DNA of 64,000 nucleotides. It comes from Carnegiea gigantea (lineage: Eukaryota; Streptophyta; Magnoliopsida; Caryophyllales; Cactaceae). The stretch covers positions 141,501 to 205,500 of the forward strand of contig JAKOGI010000354.1 of the NCBI GenBank assembly GCA_029747015.1. Direction: 5' to 3'. Every line of letters starts with the position of its first letter. The first letter of the stretch is position 1. Below the pieces are notes generated by a model. That model was not told where the DNA came from, searched no databases, and worked only from the letters and a program-made list of their open reading frames with translations. Below are positions 12,541 to 23,760 of the stretch, piece by piece. The translations under genes were made by a program, and so were the position numbers.

Positions 12541-12980
12541 TTAGGTGTCAATAGCATAACACCAACATCCAATAGACCCCTGACATAATAGCTTACTTAC
12601 TTTCACAACAGAAATCAAGGAACAAGATTTTTCCTCTCTCTGCCCATAGAAATATACTTCTCTCCCTTTTTCATCATTCAAAATAACCTTAAGATCTTCA
12701 CAGTTAATCTTAGCTCCATAAGTGTATAACCAATTCATTCCTAAAATGATATCAAAATCAGACAAATCAAGTTGAATCAAATCTACAAGGAAGGTGGTTC
12801 CACCAATGGTAATAGGAACAAGCTTATATGAGATGGGGCACCCAATCACAGAATCATTGGGTAGCTTGATCTTATAATTAGTTTCCATCCTCCTACCATC
12901 CAGGTTCAATCGCGTGGCAGAGCGGGTGGACATAAATGAATGAGTAGCACCCCAAATCAAATAATAAACAAAATGGCTTT
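12541..12980 (-). pseudogene. Chromovirus aspartic protease
   Basis: The frame reads WGATHSFMS, then LVPITIGGTTFLVDLIQLDL and DFDIILGMNWLYTYGAKINC, the retropepsin-like protease of Gypsy elements. The active-site block should read DSGATHSF. Here the bases for Asp survive (TTTGAT) but are in another frame, so a small indel removes the catalytic Asp from the open frame. It lies between the gag zinc knuckles and RT, as expected. Confidence 0.85.
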
Positions 12981-13089
12981 AAATTTAAAAAGAGAGTTCG
13001 AGTGACTACCGTACCAGAGGTAGCAGCTTTCTTCTTGCTCATTACATACACCCATCCTACTACTGCAGGCCTTAGTAGTGGGGCCCCTG

Positions 13090-14158
13090 GGTGACGGGGA
13101 CCAAGGGCTTTGCTGCACCCTTATCCACCGCCTTCATTCTTCGTGGGCAGGCAACAATGAGGTGTTCCGGGCTTTCACACCACATGCATTTCTTGGTTCC
13201 TACTCAGCATTCATGGGTGGTGTGATTTGTTCTTCCGCATTTCCCACAGGACTTTACTGAGCACACAGGACAGCTCTTGAGAGGAACGGGAGAAGGTTTC
13301 TTTTGGTTCACACTCTCACTCGGAGTTCCTCGCTCAAACCCTTTTCTCTTTTGGTTTATCGGGTTCAGGGCCCTCAACTCTGTCTTCACTCGCTCCACCT
13401 CAGCGACTCACTCATATAACTCTTGGTAAGTCAAGATTGGTTGTCCAACTAATTGATTTCGAATGTAGAAGGCCAAACACTCTTCAAACCTCCTCATCTG
13501 TAACCTTCAGGTGACACAAATTCAGGGACAAACCTGGATAATTATGTAAATTTTCTGGCATACTGCATCACAGTCATATTACCACTCATCTTCAGCTCCG
13601 TAAACTCTTTCTCCTTTTATCTTTGGACCACAACTGGATAAAATTTTGCCTTTAACTCATCCAGGAATTTACTCTAGATGAATTCAGACCCTATGAGCCT
13701 ACCCTTAACAATGCTCCACCAATTATCAGCTTCACCAGACAAATACTACGTCCCAATATTTACTTTCTTTTATTCTGGAACCTCTACCAGTGTAAAGATT
13801 TTCTCTATTCTCCTTATCCATTCCTCCAATACTACTGGATCATAATTTCCTTCATACACTTTAGGGTTGCATCATGCTACCCGATTTGCTAATTTATCAT
13901 CTTTAGGAGGGATTTCAGTTGGTACTTGGGGAATCTGCTTCATCATTTCAGCTACTAAGGCCGACCACTAGTTTGGGCCCACAATGTTGTTAGTAACTCA
14001 GGGAGAATTAGTGGCATTTGGCCGAAATTTGGTGGCACATGATGTGAGGCTTGTTCGCTCGATCCCTGGCCATGATCCGAGTTATCCTCTATATGAATCT
14101 TTGCATTGTTTTGTACTGACTCAGACATTCTGATCATATATTCAATGAAATAATTCAA
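13090..14158 (-). pseudogene. Chromovirus gag with two zinc knuckles
   Basis: The N-terminal open piece is 14158-13955. Middle blocks are broken by stops. The C-terminal part (13398-13204) ends in a knuckle CGKCGRTNHTTHEC (C-x2-C-x4-H-x4-C). After an in-frame stop a second knuckle follows, CMWCESPEHLIVAC (about 13145-13190). Zinc knuckles bind the genomic RNA in the virus-like particle. The position between leader and protease supports the call; most of the capsid region was not aligned. Confidence 0.8.
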
Positions 14159-14742
14159 TCACTGAAATATTCAAATATATAAGACAAGCATGCCCAACAA
14201 ATACATTTAATATGGCTCAAATATTATTTAAAACAGAACCCAAAGTTTTATTATATCATTTCATAACTACTTATTTACAAAAATAACTGCCTGTTTATAT
14301 ACATGATCAATAAAATATAACACATCTAGCTGATTAAGTAAGATCAGCCCTAACTCCTACCTAAAATAATAACTAACTCCCAGTCCCTAAGTCCGTCACA
14401 TGCCCAAAAAAAGAAACGGACCACGTCATCGTGGTCAGAAGGATTTAAATAACTATATACAATGTCATATACTACACAAAATGCAACTATCCAATCCGAC
14501 CATGCTACATACATGTGGGGCTCAAAATATGACCTACTCAAATCCACACCAGAAACAACCTAAAGATCCTTAGAAGGATTGTAATCTGGGTCGGACTCAT
14601 CCTTCGACTCCTCGCCTGAGTCGAAGTTGCTGTTCGATACTCCTAAACCCACCTCGTCAACCTCCTGATCAACGTGCTGCTCTTTCACTGCCTTATCGTC
14701 GTCCTGATCCATCTGCTGCTCTTCTACTATCTCATCAACCTC

Positions 14743-15126
14743 CTAATCCTCCTCTGGATCATCCTTATCCTCAAAACCCTCCATGGGCTCGTCATCAACA
14801 CTAAACACCATGATCTCCAGTGTATCGGGGAAATCCACCACCACATGAGCCTCCCCAAGACTGTCGTGCATCTGTGGAGTGTCCGATATGCGCGGCAGGG
14901 GTGGTCCCAGTGCTGGTGTGGGTGGGGCAGGCTGGGAATGTGCCTGGTGTAACGGGAAAACATGCTGAAGAGTCTCCATACTAATCCCCCTCTGCCCGAA
15001 CTCCTCCCGCAACATCAACTCCGAAATGATGGTACCCCAAGCCCCCGGACCTAGAACCTGGGTCCATCCTAACTTGGGTTCCCCGTCATCATAAAATGAT
15101 AATAACAGAGCCTGAACTCTACCCAC
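14743..15126 (-). other. Leader open frame upstream of gag, unknown function
   Basis: A 127-codon ATG frame lies between the primer-binding site and gag on the element's coding strand. It opens MGRVQALLLSFYDDGEPKLG and is acidic and Pro-rich at its C-terminus (ends DDPEED). I do not recognise a domain. It could be an extra leader ORF, captured sequence or chance. It is more GC-rich than the flanking DNA, and the next 600 bases toward gag (14160-14742) show no other clear frame. Confidence 0.4.
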
Positions 15127-15468
15127 GGATCAATTGTGGGTAAGGATCATAGCAATCTATACGCACGGACTGTGATGCTGTGAAACTCGGAGAAAGGATC
15201 CTGTACATCAGCTATCACATGCAATAGTGAAGTGTGAGCCACCACAGACATACCAGGTTCATACTAACACCATAAAGATCCTTCTAGCAAGGAAAATTCA
15301 AATGAGGGGCATGTAGAAAATAAACAATATGCATTTCTAATATCATAAGTCTATTTCTAACATCACAAGTCTCTAATAGTATACGATATTCTCTACTAAT
15401 AAACCTTCTCACTCTACTATATCTAAACTCCGTACTCCATATCACATCAAGAACATCAAAACCTGACT

Positions 15469-15478
15469 CTGATACCAA
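15469..15478 (-). other. Primer-binding site for initiator tRNA-Met
   Basis: On - the sequence starting four bases inside the 5' LTR reads TGGTATCAGAGTC. This is complementary to the 3' end of plant initiator tRNA-Met (...CTCTGATACCA), the usual primer of plant Gypsy and Copia elements. Confidence 0.88.
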
Positions 15479-15481
15479 ATC

Positions 15482-18164
15482 TGTAATAGCCTAAATGTAC
15501 CTAATTCACTATTTGTGTTCTCTTCATTAGTCTCACCAATTAGAAGTAAAATCCTAAATGATCAGGGCATTACAAGGCTTTTCCTGTAAACACTAAATAA
15601 AGCAATGCTAAACAACGTTTACCATTACAAGGCATTCACTCAACCGCAACCTATCTGAACCATATATGAACAGTTCTACCATCAAAATATTCAACTATCT
15701 CAAGGTTTACACCAAAATATAGTAACTTTTATAGAGTATACAATTACAACATCAAAATATTTCACAATACAGTGCTAAAAGCATCTCAACACTAATACAC
15801 TATCGTTCTAATTCAGACTTTCTTGCTCACTTATCACCTTCAGTTGGCCTGTCAGTCTTTCACTGAACATTTTCCTAAAATAAAACATGAAAACATTTCG
15901 AATTATGAGCCGAAGCTCAGTACATGCATTCCTGTGTTGTTAAATGCTCATGGAAAAACTGGTTGGGCCCGCATTACAATTTATTTTAATTTAAAACAGG
16001 GAATGAAATAAATATAAAACTGCATTGTCAATTATTATGTGACAGTGAACCCCTAGTAACTGTTACGATCTAAAGATAGGTGTACAGCTGCCAAGTCGAT
16101 CGGGGGACCTAGCCTATAGCCGCGCAGGTAATTGAAAGGCAGTGTCCTGTAACTGGCAACTGATGGGGTCACTAATTTTGTAATAACTCACTAATTAAAC
16201 TGATTCATTGAGGTACTTACCAAAACATTAAAATTTTGATAAATACGTGCTGATTTCTAAAGATACAGACAATGAACGTACCTGGAGCTTTTAATGAAAT
16301 GTCACTGAGTAAGATTATGCACAAAAGGGGAGGAAATGATAGATTAGGCCCTAATTCTATGCAAACATATTGTTATAGGAACATATAGTTGGCAAATGTA
16401 TTTATTTTCATAGTTGATACTTTAGTAAAAGAAAAAGTAAAACGTAATAGGGGCTAAAGTAAATGACTCGCAACCTAATCTCCCGACCTTCATTTGAGAC
16501 CTAATTCCCCAATATTGAAATCTTAAGAAGTTCCGAAAAACTTTCATTTAAAACATAAAATATAATTCCCACAATAGGGTTCCCAAAATAGGGTTAGAAC
16601 ACAAGTGTACCAGTTTTGGTCTAACTTGTGCAGAAACCTATATAGTTCTAGCAAAACGGCCATAGCATTTTTCGCAGACCTCAGAATAAGACGATTCAAA
16701 AGGCATTTGAAAGCTAACTCACTGATATATCTACCCCCAAAAATCATAATTTTTGGTTAGGCCATTCATTACAAGTTTATTAGCAAAGCCTGCCCTATTT
16801 TCTGCCATTTCCTAGCCCCACTGTCATAAGTCTTTTCTTTCTTTTCACCTAAATCGCTATCTAAAATCGCTTCTTAAAATCATATAACAAAGCTTTGGTC
16901 CTTCACATCACCATATTAAGCCATTAAACTCAATTTCACTTCATGATCATATCCATCAAATTTTCGGTTCTTCTCTTTCTCAGTCTCACTTCGAATACAT
17001 CCCTAATCTTATTTATTTTATGAGTGGGCAAAATGATCCTGTATAATCAATTGGGAAAATTTCCAAAATCCACCCCTTTTTCAAGAATCACACCACATCA
17101 TTTTTTTAGGTCAAAGAATGCATTGAAGATTCATTTTGCATCAACACATAAGCAACCAACATGCTTAATGCCAAAATCATTTAAGCCATGCATTACTTGC
17201 CAAAACCCTAGCTTGCAACCAACTTACTTCCTCTTCATCTCATCAAAAATCACCAAAGACACCCTTACAAACATTAATAGAGACTAAAACCACTCAATCA
17301 AATGCAACAATCCAAGAAAAATATACTTCCAACCTTAAACTTGCATGATCATGAATAACCCTAACCCTAACATTCTCCAAATTCAATCAACAATTACAAG
17401 CATCAAAATAACTCTTTTTCCATCCAAAGAACATGATCAAAACCCAAATCACAAAAACAAAAATCAAATGAAAAGAATCCAAGTTGAGATCACTTACTTG
17501 GAGCTTGAAAAAAGAGAGATGGAGGTGATGTTTGGTGGTTTTGGAGATTGAGGATGGCGGCTTGTGGTTCTAGGGTGTCGGGGCTATCAGCGACAACCAT
17601 GAGATGGCGGCAACTAGCCGGAAAACACTAAGAAACAGCAGCAGCAGTAGAAGGGGGCTGGCCGTGGTTAGAGAGAGAGAGGAGAGAGAGAGATGTGTGC
17701 TGAATTTGGTTGTATTTTTTGACTTATCAGCAACTTGGCTGAATTTATACCTCAAAAAGTAACTTTTTACTAACCATGGTTAAGCTTAAATCATGATAAT
17801 TAGCTAGGTTAATAATGCAAACTTGTTAGGCTTTAAATTGGACCGAAATAAGTCGGGTTCGGAAATAAAACGCCCTGCAACGATAACGTTTTTGCGTAAC
17901 TCAAAATAAAATTTTTGTAATGTTAAGGAAAACAAAACAAATCACTTAGGTTAACCTTATTAGGGCCAACTATTGATTCTCCCAAAATTTTTGTTAATAA
18001 CTAAATAAATAAATAAATAAGACCCGAATTTTCAAGTGAGGGCCCAAATGAAAATTTTTTTTTTTTTTCACACCAAGATGATGAAATGTGATAAATAAAT
18101 GTGAGAAAGTCATTAACGTGAGACAATTAAATAAATAAACATAATTTAGGGTTGGGCTATTACA
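15482..18164 (-). repeat. 5' LTR of the chromovirus (right copy)
   Basis: 2683 bp, bounded by TGTAATAGCC at the left and GGGCTATTACA at the right, inverted ends of each other. It is colinear with 5031-7699. Open frames within it (for example 17024-17287) have counterparts in the other LTR and no recognisable product. A GA-rich microsatellite lies near 17671-17692. Confidence 0.93.
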
Positions 18165-18169
18165 GTTTT
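18165..18169. repeat. Target-site duplication GTTTT, right copy
   Basis: Matches 5026-5030; together they mark the 13,134-bp insertion. Confidence 0.85.
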
Positions 18170-19833
18170 ACCACTTACGTACAAGCAATACCTATATGTT
18201 GATCGATGTAGGATTTAAAAACTATGGATGAAAGCTTTATTTTGCTTATATTATGAAGGAAATATTTTTTCCTCCTTTTAGTTGAAATTTCTTACGACAG
18301 TTAAAGAAAAAGCTCATCAATTTGAATATAAATCTTGCTAGGTTGAGTTATTTCGGGCACAACAGAGTTTTAATTTTTTGTTCTTTCTTGATTTTTGGAG
18401 GTATCTCTACCACCCCCAAAAAAAAAGATGAAAAAAAAGAGGAAAGAAAGAAGTAAATCAATTATCAGTACACAATATTAGGGAGAAAATCCCCACCGCC
18501 CCCCCCCCCCCCAAAAAAAAATTTAAAAACCCTTGAAAAAGGGGGGAGGGGGGAAGAAAGAAGAAAGTAGTATGTTCTAAAGCTTCATCCCAGTAACAGT
18601 TAATAGGAGGGGTCACTTGGCCGGTTGACCATAGTACAGGAACACGGTTTGCCATGTCGTTGCAACAATTTAAGGTTTTCCAGCATTGCAAAACATGGGA
18701 TTGACCAAAAAGAAAATGCCGCTGAATCACAGGAGTTCTAAATGTTCCCCATGATTATGGTCTACCTATTTTCTCCATAGTAGAATGGAATAAGACAACA
18801 CTTTTTTGACGACAAAATCGTTCTTTCAATTGGTACCATTAATGGGATCAAACGGAGCAAGACATGTTTCTTAGCCTCAATATACAATTACAAAGGAAGA
18901 GAGAGAATGGTGGCAATTCCCCCCCCCCCCCCCGGGGGCATAAGTCCATGAAAATCAAGCGAAATTGTGAAGACATCAATGTTCCTACATGATAAGCCTC
19001 ATTTACCTATCAAGCGGCTAGGCAGCTACCCTGAAATGAAAGAAAATAATTCGTATCGCATGCAAAGACAATCTTTCATAGTTCGCGAAAGTCATACAAC
19101 ATGTCTCAACTTCAGTAAATTTTTCTAAATGGAAACTAAAGACCAAGTCTGCAGGTAGCACGACATCTGAATCTGAGCATCATCCATTAGTTTTCTAAGA
19201 TTGTGGCCCAAATCACCTGGAATCAGAGACGGTTATATTATTGGATTAAAAAAATTCCAAAGAGCATAGCACAATTTGGATGCTACAATGCAACAAAACC
19301 CTAAATTTATTAAGCACAAATGATATTTGCTTGGAGACCCCGTCTGACTTATTTTTGGTGCCAGGGGAGAAGTTTTCAGAAGGTCTACCTGAAGAAAAGT
19401 AAGGAGCAAGTTAACACCAGAATTCCAGAGAGCATGAATTGTGACGGGAGTCAGCAAATTGCATGTTTGAGCACAAAACAATCCTAAAGCAGTACCTGCA
19501 CAAAATTGAGAGCACGTGATACAAATTCCGCCAGGTTCATGAAAATTTTACGATGCTTTCAGTGGATAAAAGTCCACAATGAATGGAACTCTGGAAAATA
19601 GATCAGAAAGAGCAGTGGTCTAACTATTAATCACTACAAAATGACATACGGCCTATTTGGCACGTTTGTTAAAAATGGCAAAGGAATCATTATTCCCATT
19701 TCATCAATCATTATAAGCAAGACACATTGCAACTGACATCCAAATTGACAATCAGCTTCCACCCTTCAACAATATCAACTAAACATGCCACAGACCTGGT
19801 GTTTGCCCCATAACCGTTGATTACATATAACAT
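18170..19833. other. Unassigned DNA with poly-C/poly-A runs
   Basis: No open frame here resembles a known protein. Homopolymers stand out: 14 C then 9 A at 18499-18521, and 15 C then 5 G at 18919-18938. I see no inverted or direct repeat bounding the stretch. Confidence 0.4.
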
Positions 19834-20153
19834 TTAGGTTCTGTTTGGCAAATAGCTGTGAGCTATTTGTATTAGTTGATAACTGTTAGTTGTTTGAATT
19901 AGATGCTTGTGTTATCTGTTTCTCCTAATAAAGTTGTGAGACAAAAAGTTAATTCTTCAAAAAGCTCTTCCGAAAAGCTAATCAAATTAACTTTTTCAAA
20001 TTAGCTTTTTGGATCCAAAAAGGTGTTCCAAAAAGTTATTCTATGAAATGCCTAAATTAGTTTTTTGACTAGGTCAAATAGCTAATTTTGATCTAAGAAG
20101 TTCGTTTTTTGCCAAAAAGCTCTCCAAAACTTTGTTTATCAAATAGCCCCTTA
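19834..20153. mobile_element. Tourist-like MITE (314 bp) with TTA duplication
   Basis: The element 19837-20150 starts GGTTCTGTTTGGCAAATA. The inverse of its right end reads GGGGCTATTTGATAAACA, an imperfect terminal inverted repeat. TTA at 19834-19836 and 20151-20153 is the three-base target duplication of the PIF/Harbinger superfamily. The interior is rich in AGCTTTTT/AAAAAGCT inverted motifs and non-coding. Confidence 0.7.
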
Positions 20154-20652
20154 ATATTACCATGTATCTAGTTGACAAATAAGATAGATGCCATACCAAG
20201 AACAAACAGTTGTGAGAACTGTCCAGGTGTTAAATGAGCAATTGCAAATATAGCAGCGACCCTAAAGATCAAAACGAAAACGGCAAAAGTACATAATTTT
20301 TCATTTCACAAACGAACCAAAAGTGAAACTAGGACAAACGAATTTTAAGCGACAAACCAATAGTTCCATCACAGAATAACCCCCTGCCCATAAGCTCTGG
20401 ATGTTGAAGGAACTGAACTTTTCCACCAACCAGCTAAGAAGACAAGTCACTTACACAAGACGTGGATTCAACAGGACACAATTCTAACACATGATTTTTC
20501 AAAACATATGAGACGCAAGACAAACACGTGTTTACAGGAAAAAAAAAGTTTATTACTTTATGTTCAGACTAGAATAAGAACAAATTGCTCACGTAATGTG
20601 TGTCCTACATCTGTTCGTAACAAAATTCAGTTTTTTTGCCCCGGATGTGTAT
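20154..20652. other. Unassigned spacer between two MITEs
   Basis: No gene, repeat or RNA motif seen. Confidence 0.35.
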
Positions 20653-20802
20653 TTATCATGCATTGAAGACCCCTTGCGGTGAGGCCTCTCGCAGGCTAAA
20701 AATTGGGCTGCTGGGCGAGCGGGCAGCTTGGGGAGCCACAGCAACAGGCTCATGAGCCAAGGCCTCACGAGCGGCCTTCACCCAATTTTTTTGTCCTATT
20801 GT

Positions 20803-20828
20803 GGCATGAAATGCCGTCATTTCATGCC
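20803..20828. repeat. Counterpart palindrome in the Harbinger derivative
   Basis: Perfect 11-base arms GGCATGAAATG and CATTTCATGCC around CCGT, at the same relative place as 30315-30342. Confidence 0.9.
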
Positions 20829-20971
20829 GTAACTTTCCTCTTTTTTGACTGTTGCACAACCAGAAAAAGGAAAATGTTTTGCTGGACAGAAATTGGACCA
20901 TTGCATTCTTCCCGTTGGGCAACGGCTACAAATTTGGGAGCCCAACTTTTTTTTTGAACTAATTTGAACTC

Positions 20972-20979
20972 TATAAATA
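20972..20979 (+). promoter_or_regulatory. TATA box retained in the Harbinger derivative
   Basis: CTCTATAAATA here matches CTCTATAAATA at the same relative position in the full element (30537-30547). Confidence 0.5.
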
Positions 20980-21644
20980 TTCTCATTTCTCACAAATTTT
21001 AACATACAAAAATCTCAAATTTCCTCTCTCCAAAACAAAATTGTGAGCAAGTTGGCTAATTGCTGTAAGTTATTATTTCATCAAGTTAAGAAATCTAGTA
21101 AGTAGTTGTAATTTATATTCAATTAAGTACTTAATTTTGTAATTTAAATTTCGTACTTACATCTCTAATATTATTTTTGTAATTTATGTTCAATTAAGTA
21201 CTTATCTTTTTTTAATTTTATTATCGAACTCTTGTAATTTTTATATTCAAGCATGTGTGAATTTTTTTTTCTAATTCAAACTCTTGTTTTGTTTTTTTCC
21301 CGAAAAAATTATGAGCCTTTAATTGGTCGTTATCAAATTATTATGTACAAATTATTTTTTATAAAAATAATAAAGCCAAATAACAAAGCAAAATATAAAA
21401 ACTAAACTAATTAAATATGATTAGGTGTGGGGCCCATAAATATTACTTTATTTGATAAGGCAAAGTAATGAGCCTTACATTGAATAGAGGGAGGCTTGTG
21501 AGCCAACAAATTAGCCTACAAGCTGATGTGATAGAAATAAATTCCCCGATAAGCTAGAAAATTGGCTCACCATTCGTAATGCTCTAAACCTCCGTCTCAC
21601 AGTTGACCCCCTTCTCTATCGCACACCAAATTCCATTTGGGAAA

Positions 21645-22245
21645 TTTATAAGGTCGTCATACTTAAAATGGGTGACAACTGAACCATCTTTTTCTCAACA
21701 AGTTGGTGTTGGATTTGGAAGGAAAAGTAAGTGAGAAACATTTCAGTGTAAAGTTGAATCACCAAAATACCCATTGTTAAGTGGGGGCTTAGGTTGGCAC
21801 TATGGAGAGAGAGAGAGAGTAAATCAGTTCTTGAATGGGAAACCTAGGTTTTCCATTCCCATTTATAAGTAGCACAGTATAGAGAGATAATAGGGCCTGG
21901 TAGAGAGAGAAAGTGGCAAGAAGAAGAGCAGCACAAAAAGTGAGGAAGAAGAAGAATAGCAGAGAAAGTAAGGAAAAAGAAGAGCAGCGGAGGCAAGGTA
22001 GATCAAGAGGAAGTTTTAGTGCTGGTGAAGAGGAGAAGGGCATGGATACGAAGAGAAGAAGGAGATCGGACATCACCTGGAAAGAAGGCATCATTTAGCC
22101 TATAAACGGGTTCATTAAGATTGAATTGTAGGTAACGATTGTCAATCTATGAGTTATAAAAAAATTTCAAAAATGTTGTTTGAGTGCTTAATGTTGGTGG
22201 AGCTGTCGATGATTTTATGGTTTGTGAATAGGGAATTTTGTGGTT
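21645..22245 (+). repeat. Left long terminal inverted repeat of the Mutator-like element
   Basis: Inverted match to 26555-27150. It contains a GA-run (21801-21820) and an Arg/Lys/Glu-coding AAGAAGAG-rich stretch whose inverse appears as the CTCTTCTT-rich stretch near 26800-26870. Open frames at 21789-22098 are mirrored in the other copy and are low-complexity. Confidence 0.75.
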
Positions 22246-23052
22246 CCTTTTTATGACTAGCTTCCTTCAAACGACGATGGGCCGTCACTGCTTCTCCATA
22301 CATTTTGGATTACACATGAAGGACCACTGTCTACCATGGTAGATAGTGAATAATATCATGGAATACATATATACCTAGTGAATTACCGTTCACAATGGCA
22401 ACAATAATGGTAACATGCTCATTTTATTGACATAGAATATCAGCAATTGGTAATGCATACATGTTGTATATCCTGATGGATAGACAGAGACAAGTAGTTG
22501 GGTATAGACTATGCATGTTGTACTAGTTGGTGGTAAATTTTTTTTAGGTATTAGTAGAATGGGCTTGTTGTCGTAGTAGTAGTTGTTGTGAACCATATTT
22601 ATGCGGGTATATATGTGTGCCACAATTATATTGCATGTATACCACAGTAGTAGGGGGTGTCGCTGCTGTGTAATTGTAATTGAATACAAATCTAGTAGTG
22701 GGACAGGTAATAAAGTTTTTTTAGGGAGTTATGGATGATATGAACATAAGTGATCATATTGTGAAAGGGTGATCATGTTGGTTTGCAGGTCAATATTTGA
22801 TTACTTGTGAACATAGGTAACCTTATTTGTATATCGTGGTAGACATAGTCTAGTAGTTAGGTAAATCTATACCTGGAGTGGGGACAATGTAAGTCACTTG
22901 TGTTAAGTTAATAGTGTGCACGGATGTTGGATCTGATAAAATATTGTAAACATATGACATGCAGGGCAAATTCATACGTATTAGGGAGATTGAAGGTAGT
23001 GAGTTGTTCAAGAAGGGGTACAAGGTGTTGACCGTTAGGACGATCACAAACA

Positions 23053-23760
23053 ATGGATCTAAATGCTGCCATTGAAGGAGACGCAAGTGGGGGAAGGGAA
23101 TTAGTTATGTATGTGATATGGGGGAAATCTTGGAGCAACGTGGAGATGTGAAAGTGACGTACGAGGGAGGATCAAGGAAATGTATGGTGGCGAAGGAAGG
23201 AAAGAGCCTGGAGCATAAACTACGGTACAGTTTGAAGTACGACAGACAAATATTAATGGTAGTTGAGGGGGATACGGAGGTGAGGATGATTTTCAAGGGA
23301 AATGATGAGCACCACTATTTGTAAGTGGGTGAAAATGATGATCCCAAGGGGCAAGCACAGAAGTGTGTTACAGCATGTGAAGGATGAATGCACACTTGTG
23401 ATGATGACATGGTATGCAACACAAGAGGGAGAAATGGCCATGTTGCTATGCAAGAAGGTTGAACGGGGAGATGAAAAACAAGTAGCAGCGAAAAGGTATA
23501 TCATTTATAGAGATGTATATGATAAAATACATTACTAACTGAACCTAACAAAAGTAGGTGAGTTATTTATTATTATACTTGAAATTACAGGTTGTTGCTC
23601 AGTGAAAAAGCCAAATGTGGAAGTGAGAAGCCACAAACCAGGCTGAGAGTATAAGGAAAAATCATTGAATTGTCAGATAATGATGAGATATCTATTACGT
23701 CAGATGATGCGGGTGATGAGGAGACTATAAAAATAGGTTGTGATGAAGGAACTAAATAAA
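23053..23760 (+). pseudogene. Possible Mutator-type protein N-terminal remnant
   Basis: An ATG at 23053 starts MDLNAAIEGDASGGRELVMY and continues to VIWGK. After a frameshift the frame starting at 23118 gives RGDVKVTYEGGSRKCMVAKEG and LKYDRQILMVVEGDTEVRM, and after another break an acidic run ELSDNDEISITSDDAGDEET occurs near 23665-23725. A WGG..YEGG..R... start followed by an acidic linker is typical of the N-terminal region of plant MULE transposases (family knowledge). The catalytic and SWIM zinc-finger regions are not found downstream. The assignment rests on short motifs. Confidence 0.4.

Larger units (their letters stand above)
5031..18164 (-). mobile_element. Complete Ty3/Gypsy chromovirus (Tekay/Del-like), decayed
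   Basis: Two direct copies of a ~2.67-kb sequence (5031-7699 and 15482-18164) flank a - strand gag-protease-RT-RNaseH-integrase-chromodomain order. GTTTT at 5026-5030 and again at 18165-18169 is the 5-bp target duplication. A tRNA-iMet primer-binding site lies inside the right LTR and a polypurine tract beside the left LTR, so transcription runs right to left. The C-terminal chromodomain places it among chromoviruses, and the long LTR starting TGTAATAGCC fits the Tekay/Del clade (inference). Frameshifts and stops in every domain make it non-autonomous now. A second LTR-like sequence is nested in the RT. Confidence 0.95.
20656..21584 (+). mobile_element. Internally deleted PIF/Harbinger derivative
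   Basis: The first ~400 bp match the 5' end of the larger Harbinger element at 30157 in layout: a GC-rich start, a palindrome, CCGTTGGGCAACGG (20912-20925), a TATA box (TATAAATA, 20972-20979), then a GAGCAAGTTGG block with a GTAAGT donor-like site near 21064. The last ~400 bp match 34230-34760, including GTGTGGGGCCCAT and GTAATGAGCCTTACATTGAA. The right end GTAATGCTC is followed by TAA; the left end is diverged (TTA, then a GCATTGAAGAC-like start), so the left boundary is approximate. Both ORFs are missing, so movement would need an outside transposase. Confidence 0.8.

Noticed and set aside
17024..17551. Open frames in the right LTR
   Set aside because: Mirrored in the left LTR at the same place, with no protein similarity; LTR sequence, not genes.
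21789..22098. Overlapping Leu/Ser-rich and Arg/Lys/Glu-rich frames
   Set aside because: They come from a purine-rich strand that recurs inverted at 26713-26979 as part of the Mutator-type repeats.
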